Shown piece by piece: positions 25,180-34,272 of a stretch of DNA of 64,000 nt; the stretch's first letter is position 1; each line of letters starts with the position of its first letter. Origin of the DNA: Actinomycetospora lutea (GTDB lineage Bacteria > Actinomycetota > Actinomycetes > Mycobacteriales > Pseudonocardiaceae); assembly GCF_028737205.1 (NCBI RefSeq), contig NZ_JAQZAL010000014.1, positions 1-64,000 of the forward strand. The letters run 5' to 3'. Both the position numbers and the translations under genes were made by a program. The notes under the pieces were generated by a model, which had not been told where the DNA came from, did no database searches, and saw only the letters and a list, made by a program, of their open reading frames with translations.

Positions 25180-25785
25180 CGCCCGGCCGAGGTAGCCCAG
25201 CACCAGCGCGGTGACCTCGTCGGCGAACGCCTCGCGGGCGATCGGCGGCTCCTCGAGGACGTAGCCCACGGCGAGGCTCTCGACGGTGCGCACGAGCAGC
25301 CAGGCCACCGTCCCCGCCGGGTGGCGCAGCTCCCCGCCGTGGCGTGCGAGCAGGGTGCTCGTCAGCAGCGCGTCCACCCGCCGCGCGAACGCCGCGCGCC
25401 GGTCGTCGCCCGCGCGGGGCAGCCGCTGCGCCACCGCCCGCAGCAGCGCGGGGTGCTCGCCGAGCGCGTCGACCAGCGCGAGCACCACCCGGCGCACGGC
25501 CGCGACGGGGTCGCGCTCGGCAGCGGTGTCGACGACGGCCCGGGTGACGCGCTCCTCGAGGTCGTCGGCGTAGCGGGCGACCACCTCGTCGACGATCGCG
25601 TCCTTGTCCGGGAAGTACTGGTAGAGCGAGCCCGGGCTGACGCCGGCCGCGGCGGCGACGTGGTTGGTGGTCAGACCGTCGACGCCGCGCTCGAGCAGCA
25701 CGGCGCGCCCGGCCGCCACGATCCGCTCGACCATGACCCGCGACCGCTCCTGGCGCGGCTGCCGGCGTCGCCGCGGCGCCCTCAC
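25144..25785 (-). CDS. TetR-family transcriptional regulator
   Basis: A 213-residue regulator beginning VRAPRRRRQPRQERSRVMV. The DNA-binding domain has IVAAGRAVLLERGVDGLTTNHVAAAAGVSPGSLYQYFPDKDAIVDEVV (about 20-67). The ligand domain (about 75-205) is helical with VRRVVLALVDALGEHPALLRAV. Divergent from the MpaB-like oxygenase gene with only 42 bp between start codons, so it very probably controls it. The GTG at 25785 keeps the basic N-terminal arm typical of this subgroup. It overlaps wbbL at its 3' end. Confidence 0.92.
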   Translation of the reverse strand: MRAPRRRRQPRQERSRVMVERIVAAGRAVLLERGVDGLTTNHVAAAAGVSPGSLYQYFPDKDAIVDEVVARYADDLEERVTRAVVDTAAERDPVAAVRRVVLALVDALGEHPALLRAVAQRLPRAGDDRRAAFARRVDALLTSTLLARHGGELRHPAGTVAWLLVRTVESLAVGYVLEEPPIAREAFADEVTALVLGYLGRALEGGAGPGARP

Positions 25786-25806
25786 CGGCCGAACGCGACT
25801 TGAACG

Positions 25807-25820
25807 CGAGCAGGAACTCG
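25807..25820. promoter_or_regulatory. Candidate operator for the 25.8-kb TetR
   Basis: CGAG and CTCG flank six bases, 22-9 bases before the oxygenase ATG. Direct repeats of GAACGCGA (about 25791-25809) overlap it. TTGAAC (25800-25805) could be a -35. The short gap makes it the only space for an operator, but the arms are short. Confidence 0.4.
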
Positions 25821-25827
25821 TCTCAGC

Positions 25828-27042
25828 ATGGACGCCATGGTGGCACGCGAGCAGGTCGAGCAGCCGCGCTATCCCGGCCGGTTCCGGGCCGCGCCCGAGC
25901 GCTCCCGACGCATCGCGCGGCCCCTGGGCCTGGTCGCCCGGGTCCGCGGCGTCGACGAGGAGCTGCTGGACCGCATCGGGACGCGGATGGTCGCGCGCGA
26001 CGAGGTCGGCGCCGACCTCGCCGCGGCGATGAGCCGGCCCCGGGGTGACGCCGAGCGCGTCACCATGGCCGCGTTCCACCGCGCACTCGCCCGCGGCGAG
26101 CCGGAGGGGCACCGCCGGGCGGACACCGCGCTGGCGCGGTTCCTCGCCGCGGTCGAGGACACGCCGTCGTGGGTGGACTTCGCGCAGGTCGAGCGGGGTG
26201 GACGTGCCCTGCGACGGATGGGGCGCACGCTCGACGACGTCCTGCTCACGCTGTCGCTGATCGGCGGCTACCGCTTCGGCGGGCCCGCCGACCTGCTCGT
26301 CGCCACCGGCGGGCTGACCGGGTCGACGGCGATGCGCCGGCTCGGGGAGACGACGGAGTGGGCGCGCGCGGTGATCTCGCCGGGCGGGATGCGCCGCGAC
26401 GGCGAGGGCTGGCGGCTGACCGTGCACGTGCGGGCGATGCACGCGCTGGTGAACCGGCGCTTCGAGACCAACGGGCGCTGGGACGTCGGGCACTGGGGCC
26501 TGCCGGTCAACCGGTCCGACCAGGCGGCGACCCTCGGCCTGTTCAGCAGCACCGGCCTGCTCGGGGCGCGGGCCCTGGGCTGGGTGGTCACGCCCGCCGA
26601 GTCGCGCGCGGTCATGCACCTGTGGCGCTACGTCGGCTGGCTCCTGGGCGTCGACGACGACTGGCTGTTCACCACCGAACGCGAGCAGAACCACTTCCTG
26701 CACCACGTCCTGCTCGTCCAGGACGACGTGACGCCGGCCGGCCCGGCGCTCGCGGGCGCGCTCGTCGCCGGCCAGCGCGGGGAGTGGCAGCGCCGCCACG
26801 TGCTCGGCCTGCTGCGCTGGTTCCTCGGCCGCGAGGCCCTCCGCGACCTGCAGCTGCCCGACGCGTTCCCCTGGACCGTCCCGCCGACGGTGCTGCGCAA
26901 CCTCGTCCTCTCCGGCCTCGTCGCCCGCACCCGCGCCGGCCGCCGGCTCCTCGAACGCCGCGGCGACGCCTGGACGCGCGCCGAGATCGGCCGGCGCTTC
27001 GCCGGCGCCCGCCCCGGGGTGGCGGCGCTGCCGGACTCCTGA
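25828..27042 (+). CDS. MpaB/latex-clearing-protein-like oxygenase (DUF2236)
   Basis: A 404-residue protein of the DUF2236 (MpaB-like) family, which includes haem b oxygenases such as the latex-clearing protein that cleaves polyisoprene. Visible features are RALRRMGRTLDDVLLTLSLIGGYRFGGPADLL, RRLGETTEWARAVISPGGM, VRAMHALVNRRFETNGRWD (His typical of haem ligand), GLPVNRSDQAATLGLFSSTGLLGARALGWVVTPAESRAVMHLWRYVGWLLGVDDDWL. There is no twin-arginine or Sec signal, so unlike secreted Lcp it is cytosolic. The substrate is unknown, and cleavage of isoprenoids or lipids is a guess. Divergent from and probably repressed by the adjacent TetR. Confidence 0.85.
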   Translation: MDAMVAREQVEQPRYPGRFRAAPERSRRIARPLGLVARVRGVDEELLDRIGTRMVARDEVGADLAAAMSRPRGDAERVTMAAFHRALARGEPEGHRRADTALARFLAAVEDTPSWVDFAQVERGGRALRRMGRTLDDVLLTLSLIGGYRFGGPADLLVATGGLTGSTAMRRLGETTEWARAVISPGGMRRDGEGWRLTVHVRAMHALVNRRFETNGRWDVGHWGLPVNRSDQAATLGLFSSTGLLGARALGWVVTPAESRAVMHLWRYVGWLLGVDDDWLFTTEREQNHFLHHVLLVQDDVTPAGPALAGALVAGQRGEWQRRHVLGLLRWFLGREALRDLQLPDAFPWTVPPTVLRNLVLSGLVARTRAGRRLLERRGDAWTRAEIGRRFAGARPGVAALPDS

Positions 27043-27043
27043 C

Positions 27044-27061
27044 CGACCGGGCGTCCGGTCG
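27044..27061. terminator. Terminator hairpin
   Basis: CGACCGG-GCGT-CCGGTCG, a perfect 7-bp stem with a four-base loop, starts 2 bases after the oxygenase stop codon. It lies between this gene and the convergent one ending at 27082, so it may serve both. Confidence 0.65.
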
Positions 27062-27081
27062 CTGCCGTCGGTCGACGCCGC

Positions 27082-27531
27082 CTAGCGACCGAACAGGCGG
27101 CGCCACCAGGGACGGGCGGGCTCCTCGACCGGCGTCTCGTCGCGGTCGGCGTCACCGGTCGACGGCCCGGGTCCGCCGGGGAACGGGTTCGCCGGGAACG
27201 GCGAGGTGCCGGGGTGGGCCGTAGGCCGCGTCTCGAAGCGCACGGTGGTGGCGTCGCCGTCATCGTCGTCGGGGCCGTCCGGCGCCCGGTGGTGCCCGTT
27301 GGTCTGCCCGGGCGGCCGGCGCGGATCGCCGCGCTGCAGGCGCTGCGTGAGGTCCGGGTCCTGCCCCGGGCCCCGCCGCGAGCTCAGCGCGTGCGGCAGC
27401 ACAGTGGTGCTCGACGCGTCGAAGGGCGAGACGGCCGTGTCGGGCGTGACCACGTCCTCGTCACGCTCCGTGGCCCGCTGGTGGGCGTGCGCGATGGCAT
27501 CCTGGGCGCGCTCCCACGCATTCGAGGCCAC
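27082..27531 (-). CDS. Hypothetical hydrophilic protein with C-terminal WWRRLFGR motif
   Basis: A 149-residue protein. The N-terminus is a helix, VASNAWERAQDAIAHAHQRATERDEDVVTPDTAVSPFD. The middle is Pro/Gly/Asp-rich and disordered. It ends PWWRRLFGR, an aromatic-basic motif often found at the membrane-touching end of small actinobacterial proteins. The GTG at 27531 is supported by AGGAGGGG 5 bases upstream; the frame is open further to 27627 without a ribosome-binding site. Function is not recognised. It is divergent from the nucleotide-sugar gene. Confidence 0.65.
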   Translation of the reverse strand: MASNAWERAQDAIAHAHQRATERDEDVVTPDTAVSPFDASSTTVLPHALSSRRGPGQDPDLTQRLQRGDPRRPPGQTNGHHRAPDGPDDDDGDATTVRFETRPTAHPGTSPFPANPFPGGPGPSTGDADRDETPVEEPARPWWRRLFGR

Positions 27532-27658
27532 CGCACCCCTCCTGCTCGTTCCCCCGACGGGCGGGACCCTGGCGGGGTCGTGCGGCCAGAGCGCCCGGAG
27601 AGGGTCCACACTATCGCCCGCGGTCACGATTCGTCATCGACGAGGGGGTTCATCAGGG

Positions 27659-28765
27659 ATGCAGGCGGGGGACACGGCGGTGATCGATCCGGCGCGGACG
27701 GCCGCGGTCGTGCTGGTCGGGGGGCAGGGCAGCCGGTTGCGCCCGCTCACGCTCAGCACACCGAAGCCGATGCTGCCGACGGCCGGCGTGCCCTTCCTGG
27801 CGCACCTGCTGTCACGGATCGCGGCCGCCGGCATCCGCACGGTGGTGCTCGGCACCGCCTACCGCGCCGAGGTGTTCGAGGACTTCCTGGGCGACGGCGC
27901 CGCGATGGGCCTCGACCTGACCTGCCGCCCCGAGCCCGAGCCGCTCGGCACCGGCGGCGGCATCCGCTACGCCGCGGACGCGCTCGCCCCGGGGTTCGAC
28001 GAGGTCGTCGTGTTCAACGGCGACATCCTCTCCGGCGTCGACGTCCGCGCGGTCGTCGGCGAGCACCGCGCCGCGGGCGCCGATGTGACCCTGCACCTCG
28101 TGCGGGTCCCCGACCCCACGGCCTTCGGCTGTGTGCCGACCGACGCCACCGGCCGCGTCACCGCGTTCCTCGAGAAGACGCTCACGCCGCCGACCGACCA
28201 GGTCAACGCCGGCTGCTACGTCTTCCGGCGCGACGTGCTCGACGCGATCCCCGCCGGGCGGCCGGTCTCGGTCGAGCGCGAGACGTTCCCGGGCCTGCTC
28301 GCGGCCGGCTCGCGGGTCCAGGGCCACGTCGAGTCGTCGTACTGGCTCGACCTCGGCACGCCCGCCTCGTTCGTGCGCGGCAGCGCCGACCTCGTGCAGG
28401 GGGCCGCGCCGACCGCCGCGCTCCCGGGCCCCGTCGGCACGGCGCTGCTGCTGCCCGGGGCGAAGGTGGCCGCGTCGGCATCGCTCACCGACGGCACGAC
28501 GGTCGGCGCCGACGTGCAGATCGGCGAGGGCAGCCGGGTCTCGGGCTCGGTGCTCCTCGACGGCGCGCGGATCGGCGACGGCGTGGTCGTCGAGCGCTCG
28601 GTGATCGGGCCCGGGGCGACCATCGGCGACGACACCGTGGTCGCCGACGCCGTCGTCGGCGACGGCGCCACGATCGGCGCGTCGTGCGAGCTGCTCGCCG
28701 GCGTGCGCATCTGGCCCGGCCTCGCGATCCCCGACGGCGGTCTGAGATTCTCGGGTGGTGCCTGA
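27659..28765 (+). CDS. NDP-sugar pyrophosphorylase (GDP-mannose/dTDP-glucose type)
   Basis: A 368-residue nucleotidyltransferase that joins a sugar 1-phosphate to NTP. The N-terminal domain shows VVLVGGQGSRLRPLTLSTPKPMLPTAGVPFLAHLL, EPLGTGGGIR, VVFNGDILSG and VNAGCYVFRRDVLDAIP. From about residue 260 it has hexapeptide-repeat beta-helix turns (VGADVQIGEGSRVSGSVLLDGARIGDGVVVERSVIGPGATIGDDTVV). The mycobacterial homologue (Rv3264c, beside wbbL1) is reported as GDP-mannose pyrophosphorylase and was once named rmlA2/manB. Exact substrate is therefore uncertain, though manA and manB nearby favour mannose. Its stop overlaps the start of the glycosylase gene. Confidence 0.9.
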   Translation: MQAGDTAVIDPARTAAVVLVGGQGSRLRPLTLSTPKPMLPTAGVPFLAHLLSRIAAAGIRTVVLGTAYRAEVFEDFLGDGAAMGLDLTCRPEPEPLGTGGGIRYAADALAPGFDEVVVFNGDILSGVDVRAVVGEHRAAGADVTLHLVRVPDPTAFGCVPTDATGRVTAFLEKTLTPPTDQVNAGCYVFRRDVLDAIPAGRPVSVERETFPGLLAAGSRVQGHVESSYWLDLGTPASFVRGSADLVQGAAPTAALPGPVGTALLLPGAKVAASASLTDGTTVGADVQIGEGSRVSGSVLLDGARIGDGVVVERSVIGPGATIGDDTVVADAVVGDGATIGASCELLAGVRIWPGLAIPDGGLRFSGGA

Positions 28766-29792
28766 GGCTCCCGCGGACGCGCAGCGATTTGGGGAGCACG
28801 CCGATAGAGGAGCCGGACGGTCGACTGCGGTCGCCGCGCCGGAGGCCGAGCGGGTCTGGCGGCCCGACTTCGTGCTCGACGTGCGGGCGCTCGTCTCCCC
28901 GCTGCGTCGCGGCAAGGGCGACCCGACGTTCCACACGGAGCTCGACGGCGCCGAGGGCGGAGACGCGGCGACGCGGAGCCCGACCGGGGGGTCCGGGGCG
29001 CTCTGGCGCGCCACGCCGACCCCCGAGGGCCCGGCGACGCTCGCCCTCTCCCGCCGCGACGGCGAGGTCCGCGCGCGGGCCTGGGGGCCGGGTGCGGCGT
29101 GGATCGTCGACGGGGTGCCCGCGCTGCTGGGCGCCGAGGACGACGACGCCGGGTTCGTCGGGCACCACCCGCTGGTCGCCGAGACCCGCCGCCGCATGCC
29201 GGGCCTGCGTCTGGGCGCCACGCGCACGGTGTGGGACCAGCTGCTGCCCGCGATCCTCGAGCAGAAGGTCACCGGCATCGAGGCGCGCCGGTCGTGGCGC
29301 GAGCTGTGCTGGCGGTTCGGCGAGGACGCGCCGGGCCCGACGCCGCGGCCGATGAAGCTGCCGCCGACCCCGCGGCGCATCCGGGAGATCCCCGACTGGG
29401 AGTGGCACAGGGCCGGCGTCGACCAGAGCCGCCGCCGCGCGATCCTCGCCTGCGCCACCGTCGCGCACCGCCTCGAGAAGGCCGCCGAGATGCGCGGCGA
29501 GGCCGGGCGGGCGCTGCTGCAGAAGGTCCCGGGCGTCGGCATCTGGACCGCCGCCGAGGTGGCGCAGCGCTCCTGGGGCGACCCGGACGCGGTCAGCGTC
29601 GGCGACTTCCACATCCCCTCGACGGTCGGCTGGGCGCTGGTGGGCCGCAAGCTCGACGACGCGGGGATGCTCGAGGTCCTCGCCTGCTACGCGCCCCAGC
29701 GCCAGCGGGCCGTGCGCTACATCGAGGCCTCGGGCTTCCGCCGCCCGCGCTTCGGCCCGCGGTTCTCGCCGAAGGACTACCGGACGTACTGA
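28755..29792 (+). CDS. AlkA-like DNA-3-methyladenine glycosylase (HhH-GPD)
   Basis: A 345-residue base-excision repair enzyme. The helix-hairpin-helix is VPGVGIWTAAEVAQRSWGDPDAVSVGDFHIPS (about 258-289), with the catalytic Asp in SVGDFH. An upstream helical domain has LGATRTVWDQLLPAILEQKVTGIEARRSWRELC. The 60-residue N-terminal stretch is low-complexity. It should remove alkylated purines from DNA. Start is GTG at 28755 or 28758; both overlap the stop of the previous gene by 8-11 bp, so it is probably co-expressed. It has the C-terminal RPRFGPRFSPKDYRTY seen in actinobacterial members. Confidence 0.9.
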   Translation: MVPEAPADAQRFGEHADRGAGRSTAVAAPEAERVWRPDFVLDVRALVSPLRRGKGDPTFHTELDGAEGGDAATRSPTGGSGALWRATPTPEGPATLALSRRDGEVRARAWGPGAAWIVDGVPALLGAEDDDAGFVGHHPLVAETRRRMPGLRLGATRTVWDQLLPAILEQKVTGIEARRSWRELCWRFGEDAPGPTPRPMKLPPTPRRIREIPDWEWHRAGVDQSRRRAILACATVAHRLEKAAEMRGEAGRALLQKVPGVGIWTAAEVAQRSWGDPDAVSVGDFHIPSTVGWALVGRKLDDAGMLEVLACYAPQRQRAVRYIEASGFRRPRFGPRFSPKDYRTY

Positions 29793-29802
29793 ACCGCGCC
29801 GG

Positions 29803-30372
29803 TCAGGCGAGCGCGCGCCCGAACGCGACCTCGTCGGGCAGCTCCGCCAGCGGCCACCAGCGCAGGTCCAGCGACTCCTCGCTGATCGCCTCCACCGCGC
29901 CGGGCGGCGCGTGCGCGACGAAGCGGACGTCGAGGTGGCGGGTCGGGACCCCCAGCGAGCAGGTCAGGGCGTGCACCTCGGCGTGCACCGGCTCGGGGTC
30001 GAGCACGAGGCCCTCGATGCCGGACTCCTCGGTCGCCTCGCGCAGCGCGGCGCCGGCGAGGGTCGCGTCGTCGGGCTCGATGTGCCCGCCCAGCTGGATC
30101 CACGCGTGGACCCGCGGGTGCAGCGTCAGCAACGCCCGCTCGCCGGTGGCGTCGAGCACGAGCGTGGAGGCCGTGAGGTGACCCGGCGCGCAGGAGCGCG
30201 AGCACGCGTCGGGGCGGGCGTCGAGGTAGGACAGCAGCGCCAGCCGCACCGAGTCGATCTCGCGGGCCGCCGGGCGCCAGCGGTCGAGCACCGCGCGGGC
30301 GTCGGCGTGCGCCGCGGCGGTGGTGACGGCGGCGCGGACGCCCGCGGCGAGGGTGCGCTCGTGTGTACTCAT
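29803..30372 (-). CDS. NUDIX hydrolase
   Basis: A 189-residue NUDIX protein. The box is GGHIEPDDATLAGAALREATEESGI (about 95-119), matching GX5EX7REUXEEXGU. It hydrolyses a nucleoside-diphosphate-linked substrate, not identifiable here. The N-terminal 60 residues are helical. The ATG at 30372 lies 34 bp after fbiB on the same strand, so it belongs to the fbiA-fbiB unit. A link to F420 metabolism is possible but unproven. It converges on the DNA glycosylase gene with a 10-bp gap. Confidence 0.88.
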   Translation of the reverse strand: MSTHERTLAAGVRAAVTTAAAHADARAVLDRWRPAAREIDSVRLALLSYLDARPDACSRSCAPGHLTASTLVLDATGERALLTLHPRVHAWIQLGGHIEPDDATLAGAALREATEESGIEGLVLDPEPVHAEVHALTCSLGVPTRHLDVRFVAHAPPGAVEAISEESLDLRWWPLAELPDEVAFGRALA

Positions 30373-30406
30373 GCGCCGGCTCCGCCTCGCTCCGTGTCGC
30401 GCGTGC

Positions 30407-31756
30407 TCATCCGATCTCCACCCACCGGTCGTCGACGCCCAGCTCGCCGCGCGGGGGCGGCACGGAGTCCGGGTGCCCGACCGCGACCGCGCCGAGCGGC
30501 TCCCACGTCGCCGGCAGCGCGAGCTCGGCCCGCACGACGTCCGGCGCGAAGATCGTCGAGGACACCCAGCACGACCCCAGCCCCTCGGCGGCCAGGGCCA
30601 CGAGGAACCCCTGCACCGCGGCCCCGCCGGCGACGGTGAACATCGTGTGCTCGGCGGCGTTCCGCCGGTCGTCGGGGTAGGCGTGGGCGCCCTCGGGGAC
30701 GAGGAACGGCAGCACGACCTCGGGGGCGGTGCGCAGCAGGTCCCCGCGCGCCACCCGGCGGGCGACCGCGTCCTCGGCGAACCCGTCGCCGCGCAGGTCG
30801 GCGCGCCAGGCGTCGGCCATCGCGTCGAGCAGCCGGGTCCGGACCGACGGCGAGGTGAGGTGCACGAACCGCACCGGGCGCGTGTGGTGCGGGGCGGGCG
30901 CGGTGAGCGCCGCGGCCCCGGCGCGCCGCAGCGCGTCGGCGTCCACGGGGTCCGGGGCGAACGCGCGCACCGAGCGCCGGGCCGGCACCGCCTCGCGCCG
31001 CCCGCGCGCCAGGGCCTCGTCGGTGCCCAGCCAGAAGAGGTCCTCCTCGACCGGGCGCACGAGGTCGGCGCCCCGCGCGGTCTCCGAGCGCAGCGCCGCC
31101 GGCAGGCCGCGCACGACGGCGACCGGCACGCCGCCGAGCTTGCCCTTGACCAGGTCGGCGGCCGCGGCGACCTCGTCGGCGACGGCGACCTCGGTGACGA
31201 CCAGCTCGTTGCCCTGCGCGTCGACCGCGCCGCCGTAGGGGTGCACGACCCGGAGTCCCGCGGCGCCGATGGCGGCGTCGGTCTGGCCGGTGCGCCAGGT
31301 GCGGCCCATGGTGTCGGTGACGACCACGGCGACGTCCACCCCGAGCCGTGCGCGCAGCGCGGCGCGCAGGGCGGCCGCCGAGGCGTCCGGGTCCTCGGGC
31401 AGCAGCGCCACCTCGTCGCCGGCGACGTTCGACGCGTCGATCCCGGCGGCCGCCTGCACGATGCCCAGCGCGTTGGCGACGATCTTGGTGCGGCCCTTGG
31501 TGGCCAGCAGCCGGACGGTCTCCCGGTCGACGAGCGCGCGCCGGGCGGTGTCGCGCGCCTCGGGGTCGGCGGGCACGCGCACGAGGCGGCCCTCGACCTT
31601 CGAGAGCACCTTCGAGGTGACGACGAGGACGTCGCCGTCGGCGAGCGTCCCGTCCAGCGCCGCGGCCAGCGCCGCGGCGAGGTCGTCGCCGGGGCGGAAC
31701 TCGGGCAGCCCGGTGACACCCCAGAGGGTCAGGCCGCCCGCGGCGTGATCAGACAC
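30407..31756 (-). CDS. fbiB: Bifunctional F420 synthesis protein FbiB
   Basis: A 449-residue two-domain enzyme. Residues 1-245 form the CofE-like glutamate ligase ([60 protein letters not shown]), which adds the poly-gamma-glutamate tail. The C-terminal half (about 250-449) is a nitroreductase-like FMN domain ([45 protein letters not shown]), which reduces dehydro-F420-0. This full-length fusion is the actinobacterial form. The GTG start overlaps the fbiA stop by 8 bp. F420 is a hydride carrier used by many actinobacterial reductases. Confidence 0.95.
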   Translation of the reverse strand: MSDHAAGGLTLWGVTGLPEFRPGDDLAAALAAALDGTLADGDVLVVTSKVLSKVEGRLVRVPADPEARDTARRALVDRETVRLLATKGRTKIVANALGIVQAAAGIDASNVAGDEVALLPEDPDASAAALRAALRARLGVDVAVVVTDTMGRTWRTGQTDAAIGAAGLRVVHPYGGAVDAQGNELVVTEVAVADEVAAAADLVKGKLGGVPVAVVRGLPAALRSETARGADLVRPVEEDLFWLGTDEALARGRREAVPARRSVRAFAPDPVDADALRRAGAAALTAPAPHHTRPVRFVHLTSPSVRTRLLDAMADAWRADLRGDGFAEDAVARRVARGDLLRTAPEVVLPFLVPEGAHAYPDDRRNAAEHTMFTVAGGAAVQGFLVALAAEGLGSCWVSSTIFAPDVVRAELALPATWEPLGAVAVGHPDSVPPPRGELGVDDRWVEIG

Positions 31757-32702
31757 CCGCGACCTCGTACGCCGCGCGCACCATCGCCGCCGTGGTGTCC
31801 GGGTCGGTCATCATCAGCGGCACCTCGCGGACCTCGACGCCCGGGACCTCGGCGCCGTCGCCGGGGGCGACGAGCCAGCCGTCGAGCAGCCCGCCGGTGC
31901 GGCGCGAGCCGTACCAGCGCCCGACGCCCTCGGCGCTGACCGGGACGTCGACGGCGGCGAGGCACGCCTCGGCCATGCCGCGCACCGCGTGCCCCTCGAC
32001 GATGGGCGACACCCCGACCACGCTGCCCGGCGCCGCGGTCAGGGCCGGGCGCATGCCGGGGACGTCGACGATGGTGTTGACGCTGACCACGGGGTTGGAC
32101 GGCGCGACGAGCACGACGTCGGCCGCGGCGACCGCGGCGAGCGCGTCCGGGCAGGCGGTGGCCTGGTCGCGGCCCACCGAGGCGAACGAGTGAGCCGGCA
32201 GCGCGGCGCGGTGGCGCACCCACCACTCCTGGAAGTGGATCGCGCGGCGCGCGCCGTCCGCGGGGTCGTCGACGACGACGTGGGTCTCGATGCGGTCGTC
32301 GCTCGCCGGGATCAGCTCGACCCCGGGCTGCCAGCGGTCGCACAGCGCGGCCGTGACCTGCGAGAGCGGGAAGCCGGCGCGCAGCATCCGCGTGCGCACG
32401 AGGTGGGTCGCGACGTCACGGTCGCCCAGGCCGAACCAGGTCGGGTCGGCGCCGTAGGCCTCGAGCTCCTCGCGGACCGACCACGTCTCCTTCGCCCGCC
32501 CCCAGCCCTTCTCGGTGTCGATGCCCGCGCCGAGCGTGTACATGCAGGTGTCGAGATCGGGACACACCCGCAGCCCGTGCAGCCAGATGTCGTCGCCGAC
32601 GTTGACCACCGCGCGGATGGTGTCGCCCGGGCCCGCGGCGGCCTTGACGCCCTGCAGGAAGCGGGCGCCCCCGACGCCCCCGACCAGAACGGTGACCTGC
32701 AC
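31749..32702 (-). CDS. fbiA: Phosphoenolpyruvate/2-phospholactate transferase FbiA (CofD)
   Basis: A 317-residue enzyme that transfers an enolpyruvyl-phospho (or phospholactyl) group from a GDP-linked donor to Fo, forming (dehydro-)F420-0. Family marks are [17 protein letters not shown] at the N-terminus, [65 protein letters not shown] and [15 protein letters not shown]. The GTG at 32702 is chosen because AGGAG lies 7 bases upstream and the family starts with this strand; an open frame continues to 32741. Co-transcribed with fbiB. Confidence 0.95.
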   Translation of the reverse strand: MQVTVLVGGVGGARFLQGVKAAAGPGDTIRAVVNVGDDIWLHGLRVCPDLDTCMYTLGAGIDTEKGWGRAKETWSVREELEAYGADPTWFGLGDRDVATHLVRTRMLRAGFPLSQVTAALCDRWQPGVELIPASDDRIETHVVVDDPADGARRAIHFQEWWVRHRAALPAHSFASVGRDQATACPDALAAVAAADVVLVAPSNPVVSVNTIVDVPGMRPALTAAPGSVVGVSPIVEGHAVRGMAEACLAAVDVPVSAEGVGRWYGSRRTGGLLDGWLVAPGDGAEVPGVEVREVPLMMTDPDTTAAMVRAAYEVAGV

Positions 32703-32809
32703 CGGGTGCTCCTCTCCCCGCTCCTGGGACTGCTTCCCCACCCATCGTGCTCCCCGGCCCCGACATCGGCGCCCGGCGGGTCGGCCCGATGGTCGACGCC
32801 GTTGCTCCG

Positions 32810-32845
32810 TCTCAGCGCAACAATGAGTCTCAGCGCAACAATGAG
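32810..32845. repeat. Perfect 18-bp tandem duplication at the protease stop codon
   Basis: TCTCAGCGCAACAATGAG occurs twice head-to-tail (32810-32827 and 32828-32845). The stop codon of the site-2-protease gene lies in the second unit, and the first unit repeats the Ser-Leu-Leu-Arg-stop codons just beyond it. A recent slip duplication is the simplest reading. Confidence 0.95.
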
Positions 32846-33594
32846 ATGAACTGGTCCTGCCCCACCGCGGCGAGCAGCGAGTCGCCGCCGACGAGGGTGA
32901 ACAGGGCGTCGGCGACGAGGAACAGGACCGCCGAGGCGCCGGGCACCAGGAAGAGCAGCAGGATGATCGCGAGCGGGGCGTAGGGCGCGATCCGCGCCGC
33001 GCCGGCCCGCGTGCCGTAGGGCAGGTAGGGGTCGATGACGCCCCAGCCGTCGAGGCCCGGCACCGGCAGCAGGTTCAGCACGAACGTCAGCACCTGGATC
33101 AGACCGAGGAACGCGAGCGCGGCGGCGAGCGGCAGCGGCGGCGAGGTGAGCGCCAGCGCGAGCGCGATCACGCCGGCGAGCACCAGATTGGCGATCGGCC
33201 CCGCGATCGACACCGCGCTCATCGCCGGGCGCGACCGCAGCGCCGAGCGCTGGATCCACACCGCGCCACCGGGCAGCGGGATGCCGCCGAGCACGAGGAA
33301 GAGCAGCGGCAGCACCAGCGTCAGCCCGATGTTCGCGTAGCGGCGGATGTCGAGGGTGAGGTAGCCCAGGCCCCGGACCGAGTGGTCGCCGCAGCGGTCG
33401 GCGGTCAGGGCGTGGGAGAACTCGTGCAGGCACAGCGACACGGCCCACCCGGCGAGCACCAGCAGGACGGTGCCGCCGACGATCGCGCCCTCGGCGGGCA
33501 GCAGTGTCAGCGCACCCCCGGCGGCGGTGAGGGCCACGAGGACCAGGAAGATGGGGCTGACCGGCGATCGCAGCCGGGACACGCGGGGAGCCAC
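32830..33594 (-). CDS. Site-2-protease-type (M50) membrane metalloprotease
   Basis: A 254-residue intramembrane zinc protease or relative. The HExxH motif HEFSH lies in a membrane helix (VLLVLAGWAVSLCLHEFSHALTADRCG), and the second zinc ligand motif is NLLPVPGLDGWGVIDP. About six membrane helices can be seen. GHSV..LGYLTLDIRRY resembles other actinobacterial members. No PDZ domain is present. The substrate is unknown; such enzymes often cut anti-sigma factors or signal peptides. The GTG at 33594 has no obvious ribosome-binding site. It is upstream of fbiA on the same strand and divergent from whiB2. Confidence 0.88.
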   Translation of the reverse strand: MAPRVSRLRSPVSPIFLVLVALTAAGGALTLLPAEGAIVGGTVLLVLAGWAVSLCLHEFSHALTADRCGDHSVRGLGYLTLDIRRYANIGLTLVLPLLFLVLGGIPLPGGAVWIQRSALRSRPAMSAVSIAGPIANLVLAGVIALALALTSPPLPLAAALAFLGLIQVLTFVLNLLPVPGLDGWGVIDPYLPYGTRAGAARIAPYAPLAIILLLFLVPGASAVLFLVADALFTLVGGDSLLAAVGQDQFISLLR

Positions 33595-33734
33595 ACGACC
33601 AGTGTCCCCGACGCGATGGGGCCGGACGGAGCAGCCGGGTAGCGAACCTGTTGTGTATTGCTACGGATAGCGCATGACGTTCACCGCACGTGACGACCGG
33701 TCGTCGCGACATGCGGCCACACGGGGCCCCCGGC

Positions 33735-33764
33735 TTGACCCGGATGGAACGACACCGGTGTAAT
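33735..33764 (+). promoter_or_regulatory. whiB2 promoter candidate
   Basis: TTGACC (33735-33740), an 18-base spacer and TGTAAT (33759-33764) make a good housekeeping-sigma promoter. It predicts a leader of about 75 bases before the whiB2 GTG. Confidence 0.6.
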
Positions 33765-33847
33765 TCCTACGCGATGACACGTCGGTGCGGGGCCGACGCC
33801 TCGTCCGCTCAGCGGGGGGCCGGGGGAGTCGAGGCGAGGGAGGCGTC

Positions 33848-34174
33848 GTGAACGGTGCGGAGAGCGGGTCGGTGGTGCTGGGTAGCGAGGGATTTGGGCC
33901 GCCGAAGGCGGGGCTGAGGGACGTGCTGTCCGAGCTCGCCATGGTGACCGAGGACGAGCAGGAGTGGCAGGAGCGCGCGCTGTGCGCGCAGACCGACCCG
34001 GAGGCGTTCTTCCCCGAGAAGGGCGGCAGCACCCGGGAGGCCAAGCAGATCTGCAACAGCTGCGAGGTGCGGGGCGAGTGCCTCGAGTACGCCCTCGGGC
34101 ACGACGAGCGCTTCGGTATCTGGGGCGGGCTGTCGGAGCGCGAGCGGCGGCGTCTGAAGCGCCGCGCCGTCTGA
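33848..34174 (+). CDS. whiB2: WhiB-family iron-sulfur regulator, WhiB2-like
   Basis: A 108-residue WhiB protein with the four cluster cysteines in ALCAQTDPEAFFPEKGG, QICNSCEVRGECLEYAL, then the family turn GIWGGLSERERRRLKRR. WhiB2/WhmD controls septation and cell division in actinobacteria by binding the main sigma factor. The GTG at 33848 follows GGGAGG by 4 bases; the first 31 residues are variable and an ATG at residue 32 would give the short form. A strong promoter lies about 85 bases upstream. As in mycobacteria it lies near fbiA, DUF3499 and manB. Confidence 0.95.
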   Translation: MNGAESGSVVLGSEGFGPPKAGLRDVLSELAMVTEDEQEWQERALCAQTDPEAFFPEKGGSTREAKQICNSCEVRGECLEYALGHDERFGIWGGLSERERRRLKRRAV

Positions 34175-34272
34175 CACCCGGGCCGGGTCCCCACCGGGGC
34201 GGGTCCTAGTCTCGGACGCCGACCGCAGCGTGGGCGCCCTCGGACGGTGGCCCGAGGGGAAGGACGGCGCCC

